In this document: in pieces, positions 8,630-16,186 of the stretch
Layout: every line of letters begins with the position of its first letter
Position numbering within the stretch: position 1 is the first letter of the stretch
Assembly (NCBI GenBank): GCA_038883335.1
Contig: JAVZMI010000009.1
Coordinates: 1 to 53,627 of the forward strand
Origin: Candidatus Bathyarchaeia archaeon
GTDB taxonomy: Archaea > Thermoproteota > Bathyarchaeia > Hecatellales > Hecatellaceae
Direction of reading: 5' to 3'
DNA length: 53,627 bases
The notes under the pieces: model-generated
Told to the model about the DNA's origin: nothing
Databases searched by the model: none
Seen by the model: only the letters and a program-made list of their open reading frames with translations
Program-made: the position numbers and the translations under genes

Positions 8630-9829
8630 TCAATTGGCGGTGAACTTTGCAAACTCCGAGTCTCGAAGAAGACTTTGAAGACTTTCCACGACAGCTGACC
8701 CATAACTAATAGCTTTCTCGAGAAGTCTCTCATAGACCTCTCTATTCACTGGAGTTGATCCATGTGCTAGGATGGAAAAGTTTCTCTTTGACAGTAAGTC
8801 TCTAAGCTTCTCATCTCTCAGAAACATTTCTCCTATTTCATCACCTTTTGCTGCTAGCAGCTCATAATCTCTCTCAAGTCCCAGCTTAATCTTTTCACCC
8901 TGTGCAGGTATCTTCCACCTCTCCTTAAGGGTTGGAGGTATCTTCTCCAAGTCGATGTCACTTGAATTTATTCCATAATTTTTCCTTAAACGGTATTGCG
9001 CCACCAACTCCACAACGCGGTATAAACGCCCTACTGCGTCGTCATATTTCTTTTCGATGTCGCCCCGCCGCTTTGCGTTATTTATCAAGTCAGCAATTAG
9101 GTATGGTTCCTTCTCGTCGCTGTGCAGTAGTCTGCCTAGGAAGCTTTTATTGCCATCAAATTCTCTACCTTCCAAAGCCTCAAGATGCTTGAATGCTTCG
9201 GCATGTTTAAATTTGTCCCAAGCTGAATAGGCTGAGGCTGCATTTTTTATTGGGGCTATTCGGCTATGGACTTCTTTGTCAGCTACAATCCTCTCAACCT
9301 CCTCGATGATGGCTGATGCTGTGTCAAATCGGCATTCATTAAAAAACCTTTTAGCTTCCATGATCTTTTTATCGCAGATCACGAAGTATGGTCTAACACT
9401 TTGAAGCTCCTCCGCGCCCTTAATGACAACGCCATCAGTTCTTTTCCCGCTAACATAGCTTAAAGTGTCCACCTCAAACAGAGATCCTAAAATTACAAGC
9501 GCCCCTGTCATAGCCTTAGTCCCAGAAGTGTAGTCAACAACCACCGAGGGATATCTGCTTCTTATTTCCACGAATTTCCTTCTCAGATCCTCATAGATCT
9601 TACGAATATTGTCAGGATCCTCCACATCTATTATCTCGTAATCCGGTAATGCTACTCTCTGAAGGATTCTGGGTAAGGTCTTTTCAACACTATCCTTACT
9701 AGCAACGAAGAACACTTTGTCAGGGTGATTGTTTTTTATGCTGAAAGCTATAGCGCCCGCTAAGCTGTTTATAGCCTCATCGCCTGGTCTGGTTCCAGTT
9801 CCCACGGAGATCACTAAAGCTTTCCCCAT
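8630..9829 (-). CDS. CARF-HEPN protein, CRISPR-associated (TIGR02710/Csm6-like)
   Basis: 399 residues. The N-terminal CARF Rossmann-like domain starts VISVGTGTRPG (6-16) and carries the ligand-site motif DYTSGTKAMTGA (D99 to A110). The C-terminal helical half ends in a HEPN-type ribonuclease motif, R349-N-F-S-I-L-A-H356 (R-x6-H). By family knowledge such proteins are RNases switched on by cyclic oligoadenylate made by type III CRISPR complexes. It is the second gene of an operon, 6 bp after the wHTH-CARF gene. No cas gene or CRISPR array lies in the window, so activation by a distant type III locus, or a CRISPR-independent role, is inference. Confidence 0.82.
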   Translation of the reverse strand: MGKALVISVGTGTRPGDEAINSLAGAIAFSIKNNHPDKVFFVASKDSVEKTLPRILQRVALPDYEIIDVEDPDNIRKIYEDLRRKFVEIRSRYPSVVVDYTSGTKAMTGALVILGSLFEVDTLSYVSGKRTDGVVIKGAEELQSVRPYFVICDKKIMEAKRFFNECRFDTASAIIEEVERIVADKEVHSRIAPIKNAASAYSAWDKFKHAEAFKHLEALEGREFDGNKSFLGRLLHSDEKEPYLIADLINNAKRRGDIEKKYDDAVGRLYRVVELVAQYRLRKNYGINSSDIDLEKIPPTLKERWKIPAQGEKIKLGLERDYELLAAKGDEIGEMFLRDEKLRDLLSKRNFSILAHGSTPVNREVYERLLEKAISYGSAVVESLQSLLRDSEFAKFTAN

Positions 9830-9835
9830 CTGGAA

Positions 9836-10555
9836 TCATTCCTCACCCTTCGGTATTCCGAGCCTCCTCTTTATAGTTTCCTTAGAGACCAGCCACTTTA
9901 AGGTTCTAGTTGGCTCGTATACGTAGATGAGAGGCGTATAAAACATCTGAGCCAGCTCATAATAGGCAAGCGTCGCAGGTTTGGTAGCTGATGTGCAGTC
10001 AAGGATGGCTACATACTCTTTCAGAGAACTCTCCAGCCACGAAATCACATTCCTCTTCACAGCATCAATATCGAGTATCTGATCTTCATAGCAGAGTATC
10101 CATTGGTACTGAAGCTTGAGGTCCTTCCAGTCACTCAACGCCTCATGGGAGGTAGTTACGTAGACCAGTTTAGGGGTTACCCCTTCTTTCTCGAGGAGTT
10201 TTAGAGCCACCTCCGGTTCAGGGTCACAGATATCGTCCTTCCTTCCCAGAAGCCCATAATAAGCGAATGGAACCTCACTCTCACGGCCGAAGAGGTAGCA
10301 GAGGGGTGTCTTATATTTTAGGCGATATGTTCCCTTAACTTCACGATCCACTATGTTAAGGGATTGTAATACGTCAAGGTGATGTGTTAAAGTAGACCCC
10401 TTAACACCGGAGGCTCTCTCGATATCCTTAAAGTTAGCGACCCCGCCTTTACTGGCGATGGCTTCAAGGACTCTCCACCTATTCCTACTCTTCACCGCAT
10501 ACTCGTAATCAGGCAATTTAGCTTCCGCCCATATAACGTGAGGCAAGTTCAACAC
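9836..10555 (-). CDS. Winged-helix regulator with C-terminal CARF-like domain
   Basis: 239 residues. Residues 24-85 form a winged helix (ASGVKGSTLTHHLDVLQSL is the recognition region, ArsR-like). Residues about 128-215 read as a CARF-like domain with VYVTTSHEA and DCTSATKPATLAYYELA (D186, K192), equivalent to the D-x-T-x-x-T-K motif of its neighbour. The order is opposite to Csa3, where CARF precedes the wHTH. It probably senses a cyclic nucleotide and controls its own operon. A TATA-like GATATACAAA lies just upstream on the reverse strand (about 10566-10575). Confidence 0.75.
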   Translation of the reverse strand: MLNLPHVIWAEAKLPDYEYAVKSRNRWRVLEAIASKGGVANFKDIERASGVKGSTLTHHLDVLQSLNIVDREVKGTYRLKYKTPLCYLFGRESEVPFAYYGLLGRKDDICDPEPEVALKLLEKEGVTPKLVYVTTSHEALSDWKDLKLQYQWILCYEDQILDIDAVKRNVISWLESSLKEYVAILDCTSATKPATLAYYELAQMFYTPLIYVYEPTRTLKWLVSKETIKRRLGIPKGEE

Positions 10556-11107
10556 CTTATCTCTTTGTATATCATCACTCTACTAAACTCGAGTAACACT
10601 CCAGATAATCTAGAATAACCCTTTAAGTATTAAATAAACTCGGTGAGCGAGATGCCAAATGGAGCTTACGGTTTTCTGAAGGCGCAAGGCGAGGGCCCGA
10701 TGACCATTCAAGAATCTTCTGAGGGCGCACACAGCTCACCACTCAACGCTACAAGCCAAGCCCACCGCATTGGGTTTAGCGTCGAAGCTTACAGTCCACA
10801 TAGCTTTCAAAAAGGGACGAATACTCTCGTTATCTCGACAACTCTAGCTGCATCTCCTTCATCTCCAAATTTTTCTCGAGGTTTTACGATAATACCGCTC
10901 ATCTATCCTACCACAATCGAGGAAAGCCTCCTCAGAGAGGTTACATGTCTAATTAGTTGGCCTGCTAAGAGCCACATCCAACCATGTATAATTCCCGACG
11001 TGCCTTAGCATGTTGTTAAGCCTTGTTAAGAGGTTTTCGTCTTTTTTGGATGTAAACTTTTCCGCAAAAATTGGCTGGCATGTTACATGTTCCTTTATCG
11101 TTGGTGT
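10556..11107. other. Intergenic stretch without convincing gene
   Basis: Contains the leftward promoter of the CARF operon. A rightward frame (10643-11008) and a 31-codon leftward frame (10902-10807) exist, but neither has a recognisable domain or a well-placed ribosome binding site. I see no RNA gene or repeat. Confidence 0.4.
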
Positions 11108-11407
11108 TCACCATAGTTCTACAAGTGTACAGAGTATCCTGTAGAGGTAAACTTTCCATTGTGGGCTGTTTGTCTCGATGAGGTAGTGAACGTGTTCAGG
11201 TAGCTTGTCGTAGCGGTCTCTAACTCTGAGCGAGTGAAGTGTGGCGTGGATGCTTTCATGAGTCAAATTTCTGAGTAGGTCTTTATGGTCGGATAGAATT
11301 ATGGTTCTGCAATGCCCGCAATAGCCAGCCTTAGTCCAGTGGGGGTGTATTCTCCAATGGCGGCATTTTCCAATTGAAATGTTGAGAGGCTTATCTGCGG
11401 TCCTCAC
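11108..11407 (-). CDS. Small HExxHxxxH zinc-metallopeptidase-like protein
   Basis: 99 residues from a GTG at 11407 with GAGGG 6 nt upstream. Residues about 53-62 read THESIHATLH, an HExxH zinc-protease motif extended by a third histidine (HExxHxxxH). A CGHC pair and other His/Cys residues (KCRHWRIHPHW) suggest a second metal site. There is no signal peptide, so it would act in the cytoplasm. I do not recognise a named family. It flanks the surface-filament island but a link is not shown. Confidence 0.6.
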   Translation of the reverse strand: MRTADKPLNISIGKCRHWRIHPHWTKAGYCGHCRTIILSDHKDLLRNLTHESIHATLHSLRVRDRYDKLPEHVHYLIETNSPQWKVYLYRILCTLVELW

Positions 11408-11606
11408 CGGTAACCCTCATTAATGTACGCTCCATCGTGTGTTTCAAAAAACTTTTCCACATCTTTTTGTGTCCCAGACTTGAGCTTGCATAAAATCTAG
11501 CCGATACTTGGCGCATTTAAAGCTTGAAATTAACTGCCTCAAAATCTCCACTATGGAGCGGGAATAGTTTTTTTTCCTCTGTTGCCCGTTTTGTTGTCTC
11601 AGGCTG

Positions 11607-11861
11607 TTACTCGTCGTCTTGGTTTGTTGGGACGTGTTTTTTGATTCTTTGGAAGTTCTTTATGAAGTTGAGGCCCTTCTTCGTTGTTACCCATCGGTCG
11701 CCATTCCTCTCTATCAGGTTCTGGTCCTCTAAAATTTGTAAGTATTGGTTAGCTCTTGTGAAAGTTAAGTTCCCCTCGTAGACTATCTCGGTCTTTTTCG
11801 CCCCATCTTTCGCTATCATTAAGATGTCGTAAAAGACACCGAGCTTCGATCTTCTCAACAT
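11607..11861 (-). CDS. HTH_45-type winged-helix regulator (paralogue of 17661 gene)
   Basis: 84 residues, a single archaeal winged helix. DGAKKTEIVYEGNLTF is the helix-turn-helix start and RNGDRWVTTKKG the wing. The gene at 17661-17954 shares these blocks almost word for word. It is transcribed away from the filament gene at 12037, with two GTTCGGTC motifs between them. A leftward TATA (GTTATACATTT on the reverse strand, about 11886-11896) suggests a nearly leaderless mRNA. Likely a local regulator of the island (inference). Confidence 0.8.
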   Translation of the reverse strand: MLRRSKLGVFYDILMIAKDGAKKTEIVYEGNLTFTRANQYLQILEDQNLIERNGDRWVTTKKGLNFIKNFQRIKKHVPTNQDDE

Positions 11862-11910
11862 TGGTCATCCAAGGTTTTATTCGCAAATGTATAACGGTTT
11901 GGAACCAATT

Positions 11911-11980
11911 GTTCGGTCTTATATGGTTTCGTCGGCTTGGGTAGGATTTCAAAGTTTGTGCGTATACTTAATGTTCGGTC
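11911..11980. promoter_or_regulatory. Two GTTCGGTC motifs, candidate operator
   Basis: GTTCGGTC occurs at 11911-11918 and 11973-11980, each followed by a TAT-containing stretch (TTATATGG, TATTGG). A third copy lies at 18041-18048 upstream of the paralogous regulator. They sit in the divergent intergenic region between the regulator at 11861 and the filament gene at 12037. Confidence 0.45.
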
Positions 11981-12036
11981 TATTGGTTCTAAATCCTCTT
12001 AAAAGACTTCGGCACAAACCCTCATAGAGTACCACT

Positions 12037-13482
12037 TTGACTAATATAAACCGTCCGAAGTCGCTATTTTCGCTATTTCTGCTTATTATAGGTATTCTTA
12101 TGTTCTCAACGGTGAGCGTAGCACACTGGAGCGATAGGGTCGAGATCCGTGACATAGTCGAGATGGGAAGCCTCACAACTGGGTTTACGGATATTCTGGG
12201 TTGTGGAGATAATGAAGACCTAAACATGCCCCCAAAAGATGTGGGGAGTGTGGAATGTAAACTGACAGTTCCTGAGACTGACACGCACACTGGTAAGACT
12301 GTCTATAAGAAACTTGATCTAGTTATCGGCAATGTCTACCCGTCTTATGAGGCGTGGTGCGAGCTAACGGTCGATAATGCTGGGACAATACCGGTGGTAA
12401 CGAAGAAGATTACCTTCACCGAGCTTACAGGAGCTCTTACATATGACGCTGTAAAACGGTGTTTTTTGGATGCTAGTGGCAACGAGATATTAGATGTGGT
12501 TGTTGACCCTGACCCTGTAGGTCAGCAAATTGACCCTTGCGACTCTTTCAAGACTAGAATAAGTATACACGCAAAGCAAGGCGCGGAGCAATGCCACACT
12601 TATGCGTTCGAGGTTGAGGTGGTTCCTGTACAGTGGAACAAGTACTCAGAAGTTGACCCTGACCCCCAGCCGAACCCGAGATCTGACCCAAATCCGGGGC
12701 CATCTGATAAGGCGCCCCACATAGAAGAGAATACATTCAGTATGGAGACTTATGCTGGAGGGTTGAGATGTCTGAGGTCGGAGGCTAAGATGCCCTACAC
12801 GTTTTATGGTGAAACAGTCAAGTTTAAGGTTAATATTACAGATGAGGATGGCATCTCCGACATAGACTTTGATGGGGCTGCCAAAGTAATCTTATCGTCT
12901 GATGAGGTAATAAGCCTAGACGATTTTGCTTTAGCTCTCAACCTATCCGAGATCGTTGACGCGACCTGCGGCAATTTTGAAGGTGAATGGAGTGTACCAG
13001 CAGATTATGGGTTGTTTAACATATTCATAGTCGCGTTCGACAGCGACCTGACACCTGCAGATAACTGTGGCGTTAAGGTAGGGGGGATATTCTTGAATCC
13101 ACGTGTTATGGAGAGTGTAAGCTCTCCGTCTCTAAGCTTCGGGTCTGTTGTTGCGGGTAATGAAAATGTGTCTGCTGCCCAAAACCCCTTTATCGTTACG
13201 AACATGGATCCCGATAATGTTGGGATGAAGATAGACATCTTCATTTATGGTACTGACCTTAGTCACGAGTTTCTTGATGCAAAGATACCGGTATCAAATA
13301 TAAGGGTTGAGGGTGGTTCTGGTGGTGTCATCTACCTATCTGCGGTGCCTCAGAAGATTGACACTTTGAGTAGTGGTGCCTCTGGGTCATACTGCTTTTA
13401 CCTGGATGCTCCTCCGTCGATGCCCGCAGGGGACTATAACGGAAAGGTGACTATTCAGCCTGTAGAGAACAGTTTCGGTTGA
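12037..13482 (+). CDS. Large TasA-like secreted filament protein with C-terminal surface module
   Basis: 481 residues from a TTG start, needed to complete the signal peptide (basic N-terminus, hydrophobic stretch to about residue 29). The mature protein begins HWSD. Residues 30-205 match the island's smaller subunits: DNEDLNMPPKDVG, VYPSYEAWC, QIDPCD, QCHTYAFEVE and VQWNK. A Pro/Asp linker (EVDPDPQPNPRSDPNPGP) then leads to two beta-rich domains shared with the next gene. There is no C-terminal membrane anchor. By analogy to SipW-dependent TasA/camelysin and the AbpA pili of Pyrobaculum it is probably a fibre subunit or cap exported by Sec and processed by the island's signal peptidase. A TATA-like TCTTAAAAG at about 11996-12004 suggests a leaderless mRNA. 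Confidence 0.72.
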   Translation: MTNINRPKSLFSLFLLIIGILMFSTVSVAHWSDRVEIRDIVEMGSLTTGFTDILGCGDNEDLNMPPKDVGSVECKLTVPETDTHTGKTVYKKLDLVIGNVYPSYEAWCELTVDNAGTIPVVTKKITFTELTGALTYDAVKRCFLDASGNEILDVVVDPDPVGQQIDPCDSFKTRISIHAKQGAEQCHTYAFEVEVVPVQWNKYSEVDPDPQPNPRSDPNPGPSDKAPHIEENTFSMETYAGGLRCLRSEAKMPYTFYGETVKFKVNITDEDGISDIDFDGAAKVILSSDEVISLDDFALALNLSEIVDATCGNFEGEWSVPADYGLFNIFIVAFDSDLTPADNCGVKVGGIFLNPRVMESVSSPSLSFGSVVAGNENVSAAQNPFIVTNMDPDNVGMKIDIFIYGTDLSHEFLDAKIPVSNIRVEGGSGGVIYLSAVPQKIDTLSSGASGSYCFYLDAPPSMPAGDYNGKVTIQPVENSFG

Positions 13483-13572
13483 ACTGTCTGAAATTAAATC
13501 TTAATGTAAAAAGTCTTTGTATGCCTTGCAACTGGGAGATCTGCTCATATTTTTGCGTTTTTGCTAGTTCTG

Positions 13573-13685
13573 ACCTAAGGAACGACTCTTAGGTTCACAA
13601 CTGCTTTATTAGAATTTCACTGAAGACGCCATCGGTGAACTACCCGGAGGACTAACTGGGAGCCTCCGTTAAAGGATTGGCGTCT
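13573..13685 (+). promoter_or_regulatory. Structured leader upstream of 13731 gene
   Basis: A first hairpin ACCTAAG (13573-13579)/CTTAGGT (13588-13594) may terminate the upstream transcript. After a TATA-like CTTTATTAG (13604-13612) comes a nested structure: outer stem AGACGCCA (13624-13631)/TGGCGTCT (13678-13685), inner stem CGGAGG (13645-13650)/CCTCCG (13663-13668). It would lie at the start of the mRNA of the next gene and could stabilise it or regulate translation. Confidence 0.5.
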
Positions 13686-13730
13686 GCACGCTCAATCCGA
13701 TGATAGCCCAAAAATTGGAGGAAGAAAAAA

Positions 13731-14756
13731 ATGAGGTTCTTAATGCCCGCGGAGAGAGGTTTGACTGTTGCTGTTGCTATCGCCACGATCTTGGTTCTGA
13801 CTTTATCTGCGGTAGTCATGGTGCCTGTGTTCGCCCAAGAGATTGACACCCAGGTTACCATAGCCGCTGGAGGGGGCACCGCGCCGAAGGTTAAGTGCAA
13901 ATGGGAGCAAGACTTGACTCCAAGCTTGGAAGACGGTGATCCTACACATGCAATCTCAGGAAGCCAGTTCCTCCCACCTGGTGTATACCAAGGCAAGAAG
14001 ACTATTCAATATTTTGCGGTAGTGACCGACGCTGAAGACAACGGTGCTGTGAAGCTGGTTTGGGCTGATGTTTATCACCCCGACGGTAGCTTCAAGTACG
14101 AAGTGCCGATGAGCAGGATAGCTAAACCACCGGTAGAGCCTGTTCTGGCACTATTTGATGCGGCTGCAGCGGCAGGCCTAGTGCACTATGGTCCTGGAGA
14201 GGACTATAATTCCGTTCGCTTCCAGCTTGAGAAATGTGTCGCCGATCTTTGGAGAGGACAAGCCGATCTTGACTATCACCAGCCAGCTGGGGACTACACT
14301 GTGAAAGTTATCGCGATGGATCACAATGATAACTTATCGCCTGAACTCGTTAACACATTCCTCTACGTACCTGTTGCCGTCTGTGAGTTTGACTTCTGCA
14401 CAGTCAACTATGGTTCTGTAAGCGTCTGTAAGGAGAAGTGGGTTGCTGGCGATAAGGACTTTGGAACTGCTAACTTCCCAACTGTTAGAAATGTTGGGAA
14501 CATAGCTTGCAAGATAAAGATCAAACAGAATGACATGGGCTTCGGTAAAGACGTGACCGGCACTTGGAATGTAAAGTTTGATGCTAGGCTGGGCAGTGAC
14601 CCCGCCAACGGAGTATATTATAACCCAGAGCAAGAAGTCATACTGCCCAACCCTCTGCCAAACTGCAACACTGAAGAGCTTGACTTCTCAATCCACGTGA
14701 TAAAGGGCACAGGCGAGCATACAGGTAAGATGTGGCTCAGCTGCGTTCCTGCCTAA
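13731..14756 (+). CDS. Secreted two-domain surface protein sharing module with 12037 protein
   Basis: 341 residues. Strong ribosome binding site GGAGGA 6 nt before the ATG. A signal peptide ends near FAQEI (about residue 36). Domain 1 is Ig-like (TDAEDNGAVKL through NLSPELVNTFLYVPV) and domain 2 begins CEFDFCTVNYGSVSV, both resembling the C-terminal half of the 12037 protein in order and motif. Several cysteine pairs suggest disulphides outside the cell. There is no membrane anchor, so it is released or held by protein contacts. The strong leader, binding site and terminator suggest high expression. Accessory or matrix component by inference. Confidence 0.7.
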   Translation: MRFLMPAERGLTVAVAIATILVLTLSAVVMVPVFAQEIDTQVTIAAGGGTAPKVKCKWEQDLTPSLEDGDPTHAISGSQFLPPGVYQGKKTIQYFAVVTDAEDNGAVKLVWADVYHPDGSFKYEVPMSRIAKPPVEPVLALFDAAAAAGLVHYGPGEDYNSVRFQLEKCVADLWRGQADLDYHQPAGDYTVKVIAMDHNDNLSPELVNTFLYVPVAVCEFDFCTVNYGSVSVCKEKWVAGDKDFGTANFPTVRNVGNIACKIKIKQNDMGFGKDVTGTWNVKFDARLGSDPANGVYYNPEQEVILPNPLPNCNTEELDFSIHVIKGTGEHTGKMWLSCVPA

Positions 14757-14788
14757 GAAGCCAGCATAAGTTAAAAACCACCTGAAAC

Positions 14789-14814
14789 GTATGCCGTTAA
14801 GGCATACATTTTTT
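14789..14814 (+). terminator. Hairpin plus T-run terminator
   Basis: GTATGCC (14789-14795), loop GTTAA, GGCATAC (14801-14807), then ATTTTTT. A 7-bp stem with a six-T tail 33 bp after the stop of the secreted-protein gene. Confidence 0.7.
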
Positions 14815-14961
14815 CTCCATTACTTTAACTCTCAAAAGGGTTTGATCAGGGTTCTGGAAGTTAGATTCTAAGAGAGTAAAAATAGGAACATAAGTCCGAA
14901 CCTTAAGTTCCAAACTATTATTTTAAAAAGTAGTCTTAGAGAAACCCTGAGAGTGTAAATC

Positions 14962-16176
14962 TTGACTGGCGTAGCCAAGAAATTTCTAATCCTCGGGTTG
15001 GTTGTTTTGATGTTCTCTCCTCTTTTCTCCCAGCCTGCTGGAGCCGTTGGCGTCGGTATTGGGCCGAGCGAGTTGAGGATAACGAATGCTTTGCGGGGTA
15101 TGGAGTATGATAGAACAGTGACGGTTTTTAACCCTAGTACAGATGCCGGTGTATTTGCCTTGAGGACTGAGGGTGTCGCTAGCGGGTGGATTACTCTTTA
15201 CAAACTAGACGACTTGACTACGCCGTTGGAGGAGTTGTCTATCGCAGGCGAGCAGCGTTCTACCGTGCTGGTTAAAATCAAGATACCGCAAGATGCTGCT
15301 AATGGCGTCTATAACGCCACCATATATGCTGAGACCTCGTCTGGGATTGGAGAAGAGGTTGAGGTAGGAGTAGGCACAGTTATTCAGGCATCATCGCTCG
15401 TGATCATCGAAGTCTCCGGCGACCAGATTCTAGCCGGCGCAGTAGATTACGTTACTCTGACTGATACTGAGGTAAATTACCCACTCATAATAAATGTTGC
15501 ATTCCGAAATACCGGGAACGTGGTTGCAAATCCGCGGATCGATACAACTATAACTAGGTATGGAACACCCATAGACAGCTTTAGCTATATAGCTGAGGGT
15601 ATAAAGCCAGGTCCGGTCACTATCATTCAGGCAAGATGGAACGCTACAGGCGTAGAGGTTGGAGACTACAATGCTACTGTAGCTGTATCGCTAGATGGTG
15701 ATATGCTGACCAAGGTTAACTTACCTTTCAAGGTGCTTCCATTAGGCACATTAACCAGAGAGGGTATTTTGACTGAGTTAACCTACGGTGGGCAGTCTCT
15801 CTCCGGTCCAATCTTAGGGATCACTGGAGTGTTTGAGAATATAGGTAAGATTGAGACAAGGGCGAAGCTCGTTGGGGAAGTATATCGGGACGGCGCTCTG
15901 GTTGAGACGTTCAACACTGATGAGCTTATTGTGCCTGCTGGTCGTCAGGTTCTACTTAAATCCTACATCGACATAAGGCAGCCTGGCGAATATAGGGTGG
16001 TCGCTCACGCGGTCTACGAAGGTAAGATGACTGATGCGAAAGAGTTGACGTTCACTGTGGGAGAGCCGAGAATTCTGGCGGTACCATATGACCCTACGCT
16101 ACTCGCCGTATTAGCTGTTTCGGCTTCAGCTCTGGCTGCTGGACTTTACGTGGTCGTGAGGAAGAGGAGAGGCTGA
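14962..16176 (+). CDS. Membrane-anchored Ig-like surface protein
   Basis: 404 residues from TTG 14962. Signal peptide (LILGLVVLMFSPLFS, cleavage near PAGA), then an extracellular region of Ig-like/CARDB-like beta domains (PSELRITNALRGMEY..., NTGNVVANPRI, FENIGKIETRAKLVGEVY). A C-terminal membrane helix (LLAVLAVSASALAAGLYVVV) ends in RKRRG. The layout resembles bacterial DUF916/DUF3324 host-surface proteins of WxL systems, though homology is not certain. It is followed after 10 bp by another anchored protein, so the two probably form one operon and tether the secreted fibre to the cell (inference). Confidence 0.72.
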   Translation: MTGVAKKFLILGLVVLMFSPLFSQPAGAVGVGIGPSELRITNALRGMEYDRTVTVFNPSTDAGVFALRTEGVASGWITLYKLDDLTTPLEELSIAGEQRSTVLVKIKIPQDAANGVYNATIYAETSSGIGEEVEVGVGTVIQASSLVIIEVSGDQILAGAVDYVTLTDTEVNYPLIINVAFRNTGNVVANPRIDTTITRYGTPIDSFSYIAEGIKPGPVTIIQARWNATGVEVGDYNATVAVSLDGDMLTKVNLPFKVLPLGTLTREGILTELTYGGQSLSGPILGITGVFENIGKIETRAKLVGEVYRDGALVETFNTDELIVPAGRQVLLKSYIDIRQPGEYRVVAHAVYEGKMTDAKELTFTVGEPRILAVPYDPTLLAVLAVSASALAAGLYVVVRKRRG

Positions 16177-16186
16177 GAGGCTGGCG

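Noticed and set aside
10643-11008. 121-codon forward frame
   Set aside because: Rich in Ser/Pro/Thr with no domain pattern. The nearest TATA-like sequence lies too close to the start and there is no ribosome binding site.
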